Shown here one piece after another: positions 34,460 through 43,824 of a stretch of 64,000 bases of DNA (positions are counted from its first letter, which is position 1; each line of letters opens with the position of its first letter). The DNA is taken from assembly GCA_965268675.1 (NCBI GenBank), contig OZ254179.1, positions 1,382,913 through 1,446,912 of the forward strand. Reading direction: 5' to 3'. The notes under the pieces are model-generated. The model made no database searches. It was not told the DNA's origin and saw only the letters and a program-made list of their open reading frames with translations. The position numbers and the translations under genes were made by a program. This DNA is from AAA044-D11 sp009705075 (lineage in GTDB: Bacteria; Actinomycetota; Actinomycetes; Nanopelagicales; Nanopelagicaceae).

Positions 34460-35203
34460 ATGACAATCCTGAAAGAGAAGCCAGTAATGCCCACATCCAC
34501 TGAAGCAACCACACAGCGAATCTTGGTGGTTGATGATGAAAACAGCATCAGCGAGTTAATTGCTACCAGCCTACGTTTCGTTGGCTTTGATGTTCGTACC
34601 GCAGCAACCGGATCTGAAGCTCTTACGATTGCCGAAGAATTCAAACCACATGCTCTAATCCTTGATGTCATGTTGCCGGATCAAAACGGCTTCGAAGTTT
34701 GTCGCCAACTTCGCCAAGATGGTCATAGCGTCGGAGTCTTATTCCTAACTGCGAAAGATACTGTTGAAGATAAAATCAATGGGCTAACAATCGGTGGCGA
34801 TGATTATGTTACAAAGCCTTTTAGCCTTGAAGAACTTGTTGCCCGCCTTCGCGCTCTTCTCCGTCGCATAGGTGTTACCCAGGTTGATAGCGATGAAGAG
34901 AAAGTTCGCTTTGCTGACCTTGAACTTGATGAAGCAACACATGAAGTTCGTCGCGCTGGAAATTTAATTGAACTCTCGCCTACTGAGTTCTTGTTGCTCC
35001 GCTATTTAATGATCAACGCTGACCGCGTAGTAAGCAAGTCACAAATTCTCGACCATGTTTGGCAGTACGACTTCCGTGGCGATGCTGGAATTGTCGAGAC
35101 CTACATTTCGTACCTGCGCAAGAAGATTGATGTTTATGATCCAGCTCTGATACATACCGTTCGTGGTGTGGGATATAGGTTGCGCTTACCAGCACGTAAG
35201 TAA
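34460..35203 (+). CDS. OmpR-family response regulator
   Basis: 247 residues. Receiver domain: acidic pair DD25-26, phospho-acceptor Asp69 in LILDVMLP, and Lys in YVTKPFSLEELV. C-terminal winged helix with LSPTEFLLLRYLMINADRV-like recognition region and VETYISYLRKKID, VRGVGYRL. An ATG nine codons downstream (34487) is an equally reasonable start, since family similarity begins after it. Followed 21 bases later by its histidine kinase. Resembles the MtrA/PrrA/TcrX group; exact orthology not resolved. Confidence 0.92.
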   Translation: MTILKEKPVMPTSTEATTQRILVVDDENSISELIATSLRFVGFDVRTAATGSEALTIAEEFKPHALILDVMLPDQNGFEVCRQLRQDGHSVGVLFLTAKDTVEDKINGLTIGGDDYVTKPFSLEELVARLRALLRRIGVTQVDSDEEKVRFADLELDEATHEVRRAGNLIELSPTEFLLLRYLMINADRVVSKSQILDHVWQYDFRGDAGIVETYISYLRKKIDVYDPALIHTVRGVGYRLRLPARK

Positions 35204-35224
35204 TAAGCGAAGTAAACTTCCTAG

Positions 35225-36685
35225 ATGAAATACGGGATTGCCAACTGGTCGCTTCGTAATCGATTGATTTTGGCGACCTTGGCGCTCGCAACTATTGCAA
35301 TCGCAGCATCCGATTTTGCAGCCACCAATTCGCTTAGATCATTCTTGATTAGTCAGGCAGATAGTCAGTTAAAGGATGTAGTGCAAACTTCGATGCTTCG
35401 CCTCGATCGCGCAGGTATCGAGTCTGAAGTTTCTGCTGAGAGCGAAGATAAAAACAATTTTCGTCCACTTAAACCCCTGGGCGGAGTCCCAACAACAACA
35501 GCTGTCACTCTCTTAGATTTGAAGGGAGATGTCATTGGACAAATTGGCGGGCAGTTCACAAATTCAATTGATATTAAAGAGTTCCACAAGCTAACTCCTG
35601 CCCGGGTTGTTTCATACAAAGGTGAGCCATTCACAATTCCTGGCGTAAAAGAGCAATCAGATATCCGTGCGATTGCCCGATTACTTCCATCAGGTGCGGG
35701 TACTGTTGTAATTTCTGTTGCGCTAGATAGCGTTGAGAATACAGTTTCTGGACTCGCTGGAATCTTTCTTTTAATTGGCTTGTTTGTTCTTCTTGCAATT
35801 GGTTTTGTTTCTAGAGGGCTAATTAAGTTATCTCTTAAACCCTTGAATAAGATTGAGGAGACTGCTGCTTCAATTGCCGAAGGTGATTATTCTGCACGTT
35901 TGCCTTCTGTAAATCCTAATACTGAGGTCGGACGACTAACTGGTTCGTTAAACACAATGCTCTCGCGCATTGAAGAGTCATTCGCTATTCGCGCTGAATC
36001 GGAGAGCAAATTACGACGCTTTGTTGCTGATGCAAGTCATGAACTTCGAACACCGTTAACTGCAATTCGCGGCTTTGCCGAACTGCACCGTCAGGGCGCA
36101 GTTGTTGGTGAGGAGAAAACCAAAGAATTAATTTCTAGGATTGAAAAGGAATCAATCCGTATGAGCTCCCTTGTTGAAGATCTGTTACTCCTTGCACGGT
36201 TAGATCAATCAAGAGAATTAATTTTTGAGCCAGTTGATGTAAATCATCTTGTGAACGAGGCGGTGGCCTCGGCTCGAGCGGCTGGACCTGGTTATGAGAT
36301 AACTGTTTCAAGCAGTGGTGACGAGATTTTTGTTCTTGGAGATTCAATGCGAATTCATCAGGCAGTTGCCAATCTGCTTGCAAATGCAAGAACTCACACA
36401 CCAGTAGGAACAAAGATTAAGGTTGAAATATCACAAGATGATCTTGCTACGAAAATTAGCGTTAGTGACAATGGTCCGGGACTTAGTGAATCTGATCAAG
36501 AGCGGATATTTGAGAGATTTTTCCGCGCCGATCCATCTCGTGTTCGTGTGAGTGGTGAGGGAAGTGGCCTTGGCCTAGCAATTGTTGATGCTGTTATGAA
36601 AGCGCATCATGGAAGTGTTGAAGTTAAATCAGAGTTAGGAAATGGCGCAACTTTTATAATTACATTCCCGCAAGAAGAGTTATAG
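35225..36685 (+). CDS. Sensor histidine kinase
   Basis: 486-residue membrane kinase, partner of the preceding regulator. Membrane helices at ~13-33 and ~177-197 bracket a ~140-residue outer sensor domain; a HAMP linker follows (~198-250). The H-box DASHELRTPLTAI holds phospho-acceptor His272, and the ATPase domain shows NLLANARTHTP, DNGPGLS, and GSGLGLAIV. Orthodox architecture close to actinobacterial TcrY/PrrB-type kinases. Signal unknown. Confidence 0.93.
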   Translation: MKYGIANWSLRNRLILATLALATIAIAASDFAATNSLRSFLISQADSQLKDVVQTSMLRLDRAGIESEVSAESEDKNNFRPLKPLGGVPTTTAVTLLDLKGDVIGQIGGQFTNSIDIKEFHKLTPARVVSYKGEPFTIPGVKEQSDIRAIARLLPSGAGTVVISVALDSVENTVSGLAGIFLLIGLFVLLAIGFVSRGLIKLSLKPLNKIEETAASIAEGDYSARLPSVNPNTEVGRLTGSLNTMLSRIEESFAIRAESESKLRRFVADASHELRTPLTAIRGFAELHRQGAVVGEEKTKELISRIEKESIRMSSLVEDLLLLARLDQSRELIFEPVDVNHLVNEAVASARAAGPGYEITVSSSGDEIFVLGDSMRIHQAVANLLANARTHTPVGTKIKVEISQDDLATKISVSDNGPGLSESDQERIFERFFRADPSRVRVSGEGSGLGLAIVDAVMKAHHGSVEVKSELGNGATFIITFPQEEL

Positions 36686-37570
36686 AGATTCCATTGCTCG
36701 TAGCGTTGCGATCCGCTCTTCAATTGGTGGATGCGTAGCAAAAAGTTTCGATGCTCCCCTGCCATCTAGCGGGGATTCAATCCAGATATGGGCAACTGCA
36801 TTTGACCGCTGCCTAACAACAGTTGAGTCAGTAGCAAGAACTTCTAGCGCTTTTCTAAGCCCAGCTGGGTTGCGCGTAAAGCTAACTGCGGTTGCATCAG
36901 CTAGCGCTTCGCGCTTTCTTGATATTGCCGATTTTAGTAAGAGGGCGGCAAGAGGTGCCAAAATCAGAACAACCAGGGAGAAGATTAAAGCAAGCGGATT
37001 GCTGTTGTTGTTTCGGTCTCGGCTACCACCAAAGAACATCATTCGAGTTAACAAGTCAGAGACAATTGCAATAGCACCGGCGGTCGTTGCCGCAACCGCA
37101 CTTACTAAAGTATCTCGATTTGCAACGTGTGACATTTCATGTGCGATTACTCCCTGAAGTTCATCGCGATCCATAACATTTAAAATCCCGGTGGTAAATG
37201 CAATAAGTGCATGCTCTGGATCGCGCCCTGTGGCAAACGCATTAGGTGCATCATCTTCAACCATCGCTACTTTAGGCATTGGTAATCCTGACGCAATACA
37301 AACTTCTTGTACCAAACCGAAAAGTTTTGGATTATCTGATTCTTGAAGTTGTTTTGCACCGGTCATTGTTAAAACTAATTTGTCGGAACCGTAGTAAGCG
37401 CCCCAAACAGAGACCAGGGAGATGCCAACTGCAATTGGAACAATTCCGGCGGTAGAACCACCAAAATAAGTTAGTGACGCGGAGACGACAACCCACATGA
37501 GTATTGCCATGCCAAGCAATAACCCAATTGTTTTCCGCCGATTTGCGGCTTGTAATTCTCTAAAATTCAT
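36680..37570 (-). CDS. htpX: HtpX-like M48 membrane metalloprotease
   Basis: 296 residues. Two N-terminal helices (~15-35 and 42-62), then the zinc motif HEMSH (His144, Glu145, His148) and two more helices (~165-185 and 193-215). The third ligand Glu is likely in KREALADATAVSF. HtpX proteases degrade damaged membrane proteins facing the cytosol. Downstream of lemA with a three-base gap, a pair also found in other bacteria, and convergent with the histidine kinase by a six-base overlap. Confidence 0.9.
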   Translation of the reverse strand: MNFRELQAANRRKTIGLLLGMAILMWVVVSASLTYFGGSTAGIVPIAVGISLVSVWGAYYGSDKLVLTMTGAKQLQESDNPKLFGLVQEVCIASGLPMPKVAMVEDDAPNAFATGRDPEHALIAFTTGILNVMDRDELQGVIAHEMSHVANRDTLVSAVAATTAGAIAIVSDLLTRMMFFGGSRDRNNNSNPLALIFSLVVLILAPLAALLLKSAISRKREALADATAVSFTRNPAGLRKALEVLATDSTVVRQRSNAVAHIWIESPLDGRGASKLFATHPPIEERIATLRAMESL

Positions 37571-37573
37571 TAC

Positions 37574-38131
37574 TTAGAATTTGACGTTCGGGGCGTTGCG
37601 ATCTTGTGGATCTTCAACCTCATAAAATTCTCGCTCAGAAACTTTTGCAAGACCTGCGAAGAAACTAGTTGGGATGGTTTTTATAGCGGTATTCAAAGAA
37701 CGAACGGTGTCATTGTAAAACTGACGAGAGAATGCAACTTTATTCTCAGTTGTTGCTAATTCATCTTGGAGCGCCGCAAAATTTGCTGATGCTTTTAAGT
37801 CTGGATAGGCCTCTGCAACTGCTAATAACCCACGCAGGGCTTGAGTAAGAGCGCCATCGGCCGCAGCAGTATCAGCGACAGAACTAGCGGTTGTTGCTTT
37901 CGCTCGGGCAGCGACGACAGCATCAAATGTTGATTGCTCGTGCTTTGCATAGCCTTTAACTGTTTCAACTAAATTAGGAATCAAATCTGCGCGACGCTTT
38001 AATTGAACCTCGATCTGTGCCCACGCTTCTTCAACAGTTATCTTTAGGCGAATCAAACGGTTATATTGCGTAACGAAAAAGATTACGACGAGAGCTATTA
38101 GGCCAAGAATTACTAGTGTTTTCATACCCAA
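37574..38131 (-). CDS. lemA: LemA-family protein
   Basis: 185 residues: one N-terminal membrane helix (~5-23) and a long helical body. NRLIRLKITVEEAWAQIEVQL and RRADLIPNLVETVKGYAKHE are the family hallmarks, and the end VEDPQDRNAPNVKF (PNVKF) is typical. LemA proteins often pair with HtpX-type proteases and are poorly understood. Here they form a two-gene operon. Confidence 0.92.
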   Translation of the reverse strand: MGMKTLVILGLIALVVIFFVTQYNRLIRLKITVEEAWAQIEVQLKRRADLIPNLVETVKGYAKHEQSTFDAVVAARAKATTASSVADTAAADGALTQALRGLLAVAEAYPDLKASANFAALQDELATTENKVAFSRQFYNDTVRSLNTAIKTIPTSFFAGLAKVSEREFYEVEDPQDRNAPNVKF

Positions 38132-38177
38132 TTAAACCGCGATATCGCCAAGTTAATTCCTGCCAAATGCTTAGAAA

Positions 38178-38756
38178 TTACTTAATTTTGGATTGATGAA
38201 AATTCAGCCAAGATTTGCTTGCTGTCGGACCTCGCTGGCCTTGATATCTTGAACCATAAACTGCAGAACCGTATGGATTCTCGGCTGGCGAAGAGAGTTT
38301 TATTAAGCAGAGCTGGCCAATTTTCATCCCAGGAAAGAGTTTTACTGGAAGGTTTGCCACATTAGAAAGTTCAAGAGTTATATGCCCTGAAAATCCGGGA
38401 TCGATAAAACCAGCGGTCGAATGAGTTAGTAGTCCGAGTCGACCGAGCGACGATTTACCTTCAAGGCGACCTGCTATGTCATCTGGGAGAGTGATAACTT
38501 CGTAAGTGCTCGCCAGAACAAATTCGCCTGGGTGGAGAATAAACTCTTCGTCCCCAGTTACTTCAACTTCCCGAGTTAGCTCAGATTGTTCAATAGAGGG
38601 ATCGATGACCGAATACTTATGGTTTTCAAAGACTCGAAAGAATCGGTCTAGCCGAACATCGACGCTAGATGGTTGGATCATTGCGCCCTCGAAAGGTTCT
38701 ACCTTTACGCGGCCAGCGCTGATTTCGGCCTTAATATCGCGGTCACTTAGTAGCAC
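38178..38756 (-). CDS. dcd: dCTP deaminase (probably bifunctional, dUMP-forming)
   Basis: 192-residue trimeric dUTPase-superfamily enzyme. MLLSDRDIKAEI is the usual start; GKSSLGRLGLLTHSTAGFID carries the phosphate-binding Ser/Arg and the nucleobase hairpin, and the C-terminal tail (NPYGSAVYGSRYQGQRGPTAS, described by its ends NPYGSA and RGPTAS) closes over the substrate. Actinobacterial members usually convert dCTP straight to dUMP, supplying thymidylate synthesis; bifunctionality is inferred from the clade. Confidence 0.93.
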   Translation of the reverse strand: MLLSDRDIKAEISAGRVKVEPFEGAMIQPSSVDVRLDRFFRVFENHKYSVIDPSIEQSELTREVEVTGDEEFILHPGEFVLASTYEVITLPDDIAGRLEGKSSLGRLGLLTHSTAGFIDPGFSGHITLELSNVANLPVKLFPGMKIGQLCLIKLSSPAENPYGSAVYGSRYQGQRGPTASKSWLNFHQSKIK

Positions 38757-38818
38757 GGACAGACCCTATATCTTCGAGGCTGCTTGATTAAGTTACTGGC
38801 GAGTAGCATTATTGTGCC

Positions 38819-40642
38819 ATGAGCCATTACACCGCCAATCTGCGCGATATCGAATTCTGCCTCTTCGACCTCCTCAAGCGCGATGAAATTATGGGCAAAA
38901 CAATCTTTAAAGATATCGACCGCGAGACTGCAGTTGGCATGTTAGAAGAAGTTAAACGACTGGCAGAAAATGATCTTGGAGATTCGTTTATTGAGGGTGA
39001 TCGTCTTGGCGTTGAATTCAATAAGGAGACGGGCGATATTAAGTTGCCTGAAAGTTTTAAGAAGTCGTATCGCGCTTATATGGATAATGAATGGTGGCGA
39101 ATTGATGCGCCGGTTGAAATCGGTGGCACCTTAATTCCGGCATCACTTCGTTGGGCAATTGCCGAAATGATTTTAGGCTCAAACCCTTCGATTCATATTT
39201 ATGCTTCAGGAACGGCCTTTGCGCATGTTGCTTATGCACTTGGTAATGAAGACCAGAAGAAGATGGCGAAGCACATGGTCGATAACGACTGGGGCGCAAC
39301 TATGCAACTCACAGAACCTGATGCTGGAAGTGATGTTGGTGCTGGAAGATCAAAAGCAGTTCAACAGAGTGATGGATCTTGGCACATCACGGGTACAAAG
39401 AGATTTATCACATCAGGTGATTCAGATTTAAATCCGAATATTATTCATTACGTTCTTGCTCGCCCTGAGGGCGCCGGCCCAGGTACAAAAGGTCTGAGTT
39501 TATTCCTAGTCCCAAAGTTTATGTTTGATTTTGAAACTGGAGCGCTTGGCAAACGCAATGGGGTCTACGTAACAAATGTTGAGCACAAGATGGGGCTTAA
39601 TGTTTCTGCTACATGTGAAATGAACCTTGGTGAAAAAGAACCAGCGGTTGGTTATCTACTTGGTGATGTCCACCATGGAATTGCCCAGATGTTTAAAGTA
39701 ATTGAGTATGCGCGAATGATGGTTGGAACAAAAGCCATAGCAACTTTGAGTGCTGGGTATCAGCAAGCACTTGCCTATTCAAAGGTACGAGTACAAGGAC
39801 CAGACTTAACTAAGGCCGCAGATAAAGCGAGCCCGCGTGTAACGATTATTAATCATCCAGATGTGCGTCGCTCTTTGATGGTGCAGAAATCATATTCCGA
39901 AGGAATGCGCGCACTAATCCTTTATACCGCTTCGATTCAAGATGAAATTTTGTTAGCAAGTGCTGCTAACAACGAAGACAGAGTTAAAGATATGGAAGCC
40001 TTAAATGATCTTCTGCTTCCTATTGTTAAGGGCTATGGAAGTGAGAAGTCCTGGGTCTTGCTTGGAACTGAATCACTTCAAACATTTGGCGGCTCTGGCT
40101 TTACCCAAGATTGGCCACTAGAACAATATGTACGCGATGCCAAGATTGATACTTTGTATGAAGGTACTACTGCTATTCAAGGGTTGGACTTCTTCTTCCG
40201 AAAGATCATAAAAGATGGTGGCCGTGCACTTGGTCTGCTCGGAAAAGAGATTGCAACTTTTGCCGCATCTGGTGGCGCGCTTGCAGAAGAGAAAGCTGCA
40301 CTTGCAAAGACGCTTGAAGATCTAAATGCAATGACTGGGACTCTTGTAGGTTTTGCAATGGAATCACAGGAGAACGTTGAGAAGATTTACAAAGCAGGGT
40401 TAAACACAACTCGTCTTTTGATGTCCGTTGGTGAAGTAATTATTGCCTGGCTGTTGCTGCGACAGGCTGAGATCGCAGTAGAAAAATCTACTGACCCAGG
40501 TAGAGATGCTGATTTCTATACCGGAAAAATAGCATCTGCCAAATTTTTTGTACGCACTGTTCTGCCGCACATCAAGGCTGAGTTAAAGATTGTATTGGGC
40601 GAGACTGGCGACTTAATGGAGATACCTGAATCCGCTTTTTGA
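38819..40642 (+). CDS. Acyl-CoA dehydrogenase family protein
   Basis: 607-residue flavoenzyme of the large acyl-CoA dehydrogenase subgroup (FadE5/AidB-like length) with an extra C-terminal helical domain. TEPDAGSDVGAGRSKA and GTKRFITSGDSD are the FAD-binding signatures; YARMMVGTKAIATLSAGY and QTFGGSGFTQDWPLEQYVRD-like motifs follow, and YEGTTAIQG contains the usual late Glu. First step of fatty acid beta-oxidation is likely. Overlaps or abuts the next gene, a DMT transporter. Confidence 0.9.
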   Translation: MSHYTANLRDIEFCLFDLLKRDEIMGKTIFKDIDRETAVGMLEEVKRLAENDLGDSFIEGDRLGVEFNKETGDIKLPESFKKSYRAYMDNEWWRIDAPVEIGGTLIPASLRWAIAEMILGSNPSIHIYASGTAFAHVAYALGNEDQKKMAKHMVDNDWGATMQLTEPDAGSDVGAGRSKAVQQSDGSWHITGTKRFITSGDSDLNPNIIHYVLARPEGAGPGTKGLSLFLVPKFMFDFETGALGKRNGVYVTNVEHKMGLNVSATCEMNLGEKEPAVGYLLGDVHHGIAQMFKVIEYARMMVGTKAIATLSAGYQQALAYSKVRVQGPDLTKAADKASPRVTIINHPDVRRSLMVQKSYSEGMRALILYTASIQDEILLASAANNEDRVKDMEALNDLLLPIVKGYGSEKSWVLLGTESLQTFGGSGFTQDWPLEQYVRDAKIDTLYEGTTAIQGLDFFFRKIIKDGGRALGLLGKEIATFAASGGALAEEKAALAKTLEDLNAMTGTLVGFAMESQENVEKIYKAGLNTTRLLMSVGEVIIAWLLLRQAEIAVEKSTDPGRDADFYTGKIASAKFFVRTVLPHIKAELKIVLGETGDLMEIPESAF

Positions 40643-40653
40643 TAGGGTTCGCT

Positions 40654-41571
40654 GTGCCAAAAAATATTCGTCATGAAGCTTATTTAATTCTTGGCGCATT
40701 CTTCTTTGCCCTAAATAGCGTCCCTGCCAAATTGGTGATGGAAGGCGGAATAAGCCCATTCCGGCTCACCCAGATTCGTATTTCTGGCGCATTCTTGCTT
40801 TTGTTTGTTTATGTGTTTTTTCGAAACCGTAAAGGTCTGCGAATTTCAAAATCTGAAATCCCTTCACTCATCGCCTTTGGTGTAATTGGTTTCGCCGTCG
40901 TTAATGGACTTTATTTCTCAGCGATTGAGAGATTAAATGTAAGCATCGCTTTGATTATTGAGTTCACCGCGCCAATCTGGATCGTTCTCTGGATGCGCTT
41001 CATAAAGAAACGGAACGTTTCTAAGTTGATGTGGTGGGGGCTAACTATTGGTTTTTCTGGGTTGTTACTTGTTGGCCAGGTTTGGCGTGGTTTAACTCTC
41101 GACGGAATCGGCTTAACCTATGCATTTTTGGATGCCTTTGCTCTTGCTCTCTACTTCGTACTTGGCGAGAAATTGGTAAAGGAGAAGGGAAGCGAAGTCA
41201 CCATGGTTCTTGGCTTTGGCGTTTCCGCTGCATTCTTTGCACTTGTAATGCCCTGGTGGAGCTTCCCTTTTGAGGTATTTTCGAAATCAATTGAACTCAA
41301 TGGTCGCTTCGCTGGTAATTCACTTCCAGGTTGGCTTCTAGTTCTCTGGGTAATTATTGGCGGCACTGCGGTTCCATATTTCTTTGTGCTAACTGGTCTG
41401 AAGGGGTTAAGTGCAGCCACTTCAAGTGTTATCGGAATGCTTGAACCAGTCTTTGGTGGTGTTCTGGCTTGGTTCTTCCTCTTTGAGAAACTGACTCTTA
41501 CGCAATTCATTGGAGGTTGTGTAGTACTGGTTGGTATTTATATGGCTGACCGCGCGCGAACCTCCATTTAA
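40654..41571 (+). CDS. EamA/DMT-superfamily transporter
   Basis: About 305 residues, ten predicted membrane helices in two EamA repeats (AYLILGAFFFALNSVPAKLV in the first; VTMVLGFGVSAAFFALVMPW starting the second). GMLEPVFGGVLAWFFLFE is the typical last-helix motif. DMT carriers export amino acids or other metabolites; substrate not predictable. Start GTG at 40654 chosen; a TTG at 40639 overlapping the previous stop is the alternative. No strong ribosome site. Confidence 0.86.
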   Translation: MPKNIRHEAYLILGAFFFALNSVPAKLVMEGGISPFRLTQIRISGAFLLLFVYVFFRNRKGLRISKSEIPSLIAFGVIGFAVVNGLYFSAIERLNVSIALIIEFTAPIWIVLWMRFIKKRNVSKLMWWGLTIGFSGLLLVGQVWRGLTLDGIGLTYAFLDAFALALYFVLGEKLVKEKGSEVTMVLGFGVSAAFFALVMPWWSFPFEVFSKSIELNGRFAGNSLPGWLLVLWVIIGGTAVPYFFVLTGLKGLSAATSSVIGMLEPVFGGVLAWFFLFEKLTLTQFIGGCVVLVGIYMADRARTSI

Positions 41572-41585
41572 GGTAAATTTCGGTT

Positions 41586-42080
41586 ATGGAAAATTTCGCA
41601 GATTTAATCAGTGCAAATAAGGAATATGCCAGCTCTTTTGAATCTCAAGGGTTAACCGGCCAAGCAAAAAAAGGTTTAGCAATTGTTACCTGCATGGATT
41701 CGCGAATTGATCCGCTTCATATCGTTGGAATGGAAGCCGGAGATGCAAAAATTTTGCGTAACGCGGGAGCGCGCGTAACTGAGGATGTTCTCCGTACTTT
41801 AGTTCTGGCGACGCATTTACTTGGAGTAACTCGAGTTCTTGTAATGCCACACACGGATTGCCGAATGGCTAGTGGCGAGGAGCATGAAATACATGCCGCT
41901 ATTTTAGAGAAGTCTGGAATTGATACCAGAGGAATTGAAATAAGAACTGTCAAAGATCAGATGAAGGCTCTAGTAACAGATATCCAGAGAATTGAAAGTT
42001 ATCCGCTACTTGCTAAGAATGTAAAGGTTATGGGCGCAGTGTTTAGCGTTGAAACTGGAAAAATTACGCCCGTAATTTAA
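41586..42080 (+). CDS. Beta-class carbonic anhydrase
   Basis: 164 residues. Zinc ligands Cys36 (VTCMDSRI), His89 and Cys92 (MPHTDC) and the Asp38-Arg40 dyad are all present. Small single-domain form like M. tuberculosis Rv1284. Interconverts CO2 and bicarbonate, which supplies carboxylases, including those of purine synthesis. Convergent with dnaB by a four-base overlap. Confidence 0.93.
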   Translation: MENFADLISANKEYASSFESQGLTGQAKKGLAIVTCMDSRIDPLHIVGMEAGDAKILRNAGARVTEDVLRTLVLATHLLGVTRVLVMPHTDCRMASGEEHEIHAAILEKSGIDTRGIEIRTVKDQMKALVTDIQRIESYPLLAKNVKVMGAVFSVETGKITPVI

Positions 42081-43495
42081 TTGTCTTTTACAAAACTTTC
42101 GCCAGACTGTGAATAGCTTGGTGCCATATCGCTAAATCTTGCAAAGTGTAATTGCGCACTAACTGTGATTGTTCGGGTAGGACCGTTACGGTGCTTTGCA
42201 ATGATTAAGTCTGCTTCGCCAGATCTATTCTGACCGTCATACATATCATCGCGGTGAAGAAGAATTACTACGTCGGCGTCCTGCTCGATAGAGCCTGATT
42301 CACGCAGGTCAGAGAGCATCGGCTTCTTGTCGGCGCGTTGTTCAGGTGAACGGTTTAGCTGTGAAATAGCGATTACCGGAACATCGAGTTCCTTTGCGAG
42401 TAATTTCAAATTTCTTGAGAATTCAGAGACCTCTTGCTGACGATTCTCAACGCGCTTTCCGGCCGTCATCAACTGCAAATAATCGATAACAATTAATTTC
42501 AAACCATGTCGTTGCTTTAGTCGACGAGCCTTTGCACGAATCTCCATTAGCGAGAGGTTTGGTGAATCATCGATGAATAACGGTGCTTGTGAAATTTCAC
42601 CCATTCGCTTTGCTAAACGGCCCCACTCTTCATCTGTGAGTGCGCCAGAGCGAATGTTATTAAGGGCGACGCGCGCTTCTGCAGAGAGCATACGCATTGT
42701 TATTTCAGAACGACTCATTTCAAGCGAGAAGATAACTGAAGGATCGCCATTATGGATTGATGCATAGCGTGCAATATCTAGACCGAGCGTTGATTTACCA
42801 ACTGCGGGACGTGCTGCAAGAACAATCATGTTTCCTGGGTGCAGACCATTTGTTAAAGTATCAAGATCTTTAAATCCAGTCTTAACACCTTCACCTTTTA
42901 CGCCATTTGAAATTGCTTCAATTTCATCAAGGGCAGCTGGAAGAAGTTCAGATAATTGAACGTAATCTTCGGTGGTGCGATGTTCGGTAACAGAGAAAAT
43001 TTCGGCCGATGCTTGATCAACTGCGTCATCAACTTCGCCTTCGCCGGAATATCCAAGTTGAACAATCTTTGTTCCTGCTTCAACCAAGCGGCGCATGATT
43101 GCATGATCTCGAACAATCTTTGCGTAATAGCCCGCGTTAGCTGCAGTTGGAACAGAGTTAATGAGTGTATGTAAATAAGGTGCACCACCCGCACGAGCAA
43201 TGTCGCCACGTTTTGTTAATTCAGCGGCAACAGTTACTGGATCTGCAGGTTCACCACGACCATACAAATCTAGAATTGCATCGTAAATTAGTTCGTGTGC
43301 TGGTCGATAAAAATCGCGATCACGAATAATTTCAACGACATCTGCAATAGATTCTTTACTTAGTAACATTCCACCAAGAACGCCTTGTTCGGCAATTAGA
43401 TCTTGTGGCGGAGTACGTTCAAATTCAATTGTTGCCGGAGCGCGGTTGTTCGAACCGTTTCCTCGGTTGGGTAGTTCTGCGATGCTCACAGACAT
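42077..43495 (-). CDS. dnaB: Replicative DNA helicase DnaB
   Basis: Hexameric helicase at the replication fork. The N-terminal domain starts at RTPPQDLIAEQGVLGGMLLS; the RecA-like motor has Walker A ARPAVGKSTL and Walker B VIDYLQLM, with SQLNRSPEQR further on. 472 residues from the ATG at 43495, or 470 from the GTG at 43489. GGAGG lies two bases before the ATG and eight before the GTG, so the GTG may be the real start. The frame is open upstream to 43681 but that part has no family similarity. No intein. Confidence 0.95.
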   Translation of the reverse strand: MSVSIAELPNRGNGSNNRAPATIEFERTPPQDLIAEQGVLGGMLLSKESIADVVEIIRDRDFYRPAHELIYDAILDLYGRGEPADPVTVAAELTKRGDIARAGGAPYLHTLINSVPTAANAGYYAKIVRDHAIMRRLVEAGTKIVQLGYSGEGEVDDAVDQASAEIFSVTEHRTTEDYVQLSELLPAALDEIEAISNGVKGEGVKTGFKDLDTLTNGLHPGNMIVLAARPAVGKSTLGLDIARYASIHNGDPSVIFSLEMSRSEITMRMLSAEARVALNNIRSGALTDEEWGRLAKRMGEISQAPLFIDDSPNLSLMEIRAKARRLKQRHGLKLIVIDYLQLMTAGKRVENRQQEVSEFSRNLKLLAKELDVPVIAISQLNRSPEQRADKKPMLSDLRESGSIEQDADVVILLHRDDMYDGQNRSGEADLIIAKHRNGPTRTITVSAQLHFARFSDMAPSYSQSGESFVKDN

Positions 43496-43731
43496 AGCCT
43501 CCCAACGACCACTGACATTACAAATAAGGTATGAATTAATCTTCTGTGCGTAATTTAATGAGATGAGTGCTCGAGGTGTTAGGCGATGGGTTTTTGGTGT
43601 GCGTGAGCGTGTGGAGAAGTTGGGGATAGCGGTGGATAACGTGTGCATAAAGGGTGGACAACCCTTGGGGGTAGCGCTCATACACGCTCAAAAAATTGGT
43701 AAAAGCTGTGGGTAAAGATTTTTATCTTTAT

Positions 43732-43773
43732 CTCAATATTTAAGAATATTTAAGAATATTTAAGAATATTGAG
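43732..43773. repeat. Tandem AT-rich 10-mer block
   Basis: Three head-to-tail copies of TAAGAATATT (43741-43770), bounded by CTCAATATT (43732-43740) and its complement AATATTGAG (43765-43773), which form the ends of an inverted repeat. Very AT-rich against the rest of the window and close to DnaA-like boxes. Confidence 0.85.
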
Positions 43774-43780
43774 GAATTAA

Positions 43781-43810
43781 AAAGACCCGCCTCTATTGAG
43801 ACGGGTCTTT
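43781..43810. terminator. Terminator of the rpsF-ssb-rpsR-rplI operon
   Basis: AAAGACCCG (43781-43789) pairs with CGGGTCTTT (43802-43810), and inside it CTC/GAG pair around TATT after one mismatch. A-rich bases on the minus-strand downstream side give the T run. It lies 15 bases beyond the rplI stop. Confidence 0.88.
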
Positions 43811-43824
43811 AACTTTAGGAGATA

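Larger units (their letters stand above)
43496..43824. other. dnaB-rplI intergenic region with DnaA-like boxes and AT-rich repeats
   Basis: About 330 bases. Near-DnaA boxes, each one mismatch from TGTGGATAA, lie at 43610-43618, 43631-43639 and 43707-43715. A seven-base-stem hairpin TAAAGAT-TTTT-ATCTTTA is at 43713-43730. Then an AT-rich block with three tandem copies of TAAGAATATT (43741-43770), and the rplI terminator. No gene seen. Confidence 0.6.

Noticed and set aside
42077..43681. Longer dnaB start at 43681 or an intein in dnaB
   Set aside because: The first 62 codons of the longer frame have no family similarity and overlap the DnaA-like boxes. The Walker A and B region is uninterrupted, so no intein.
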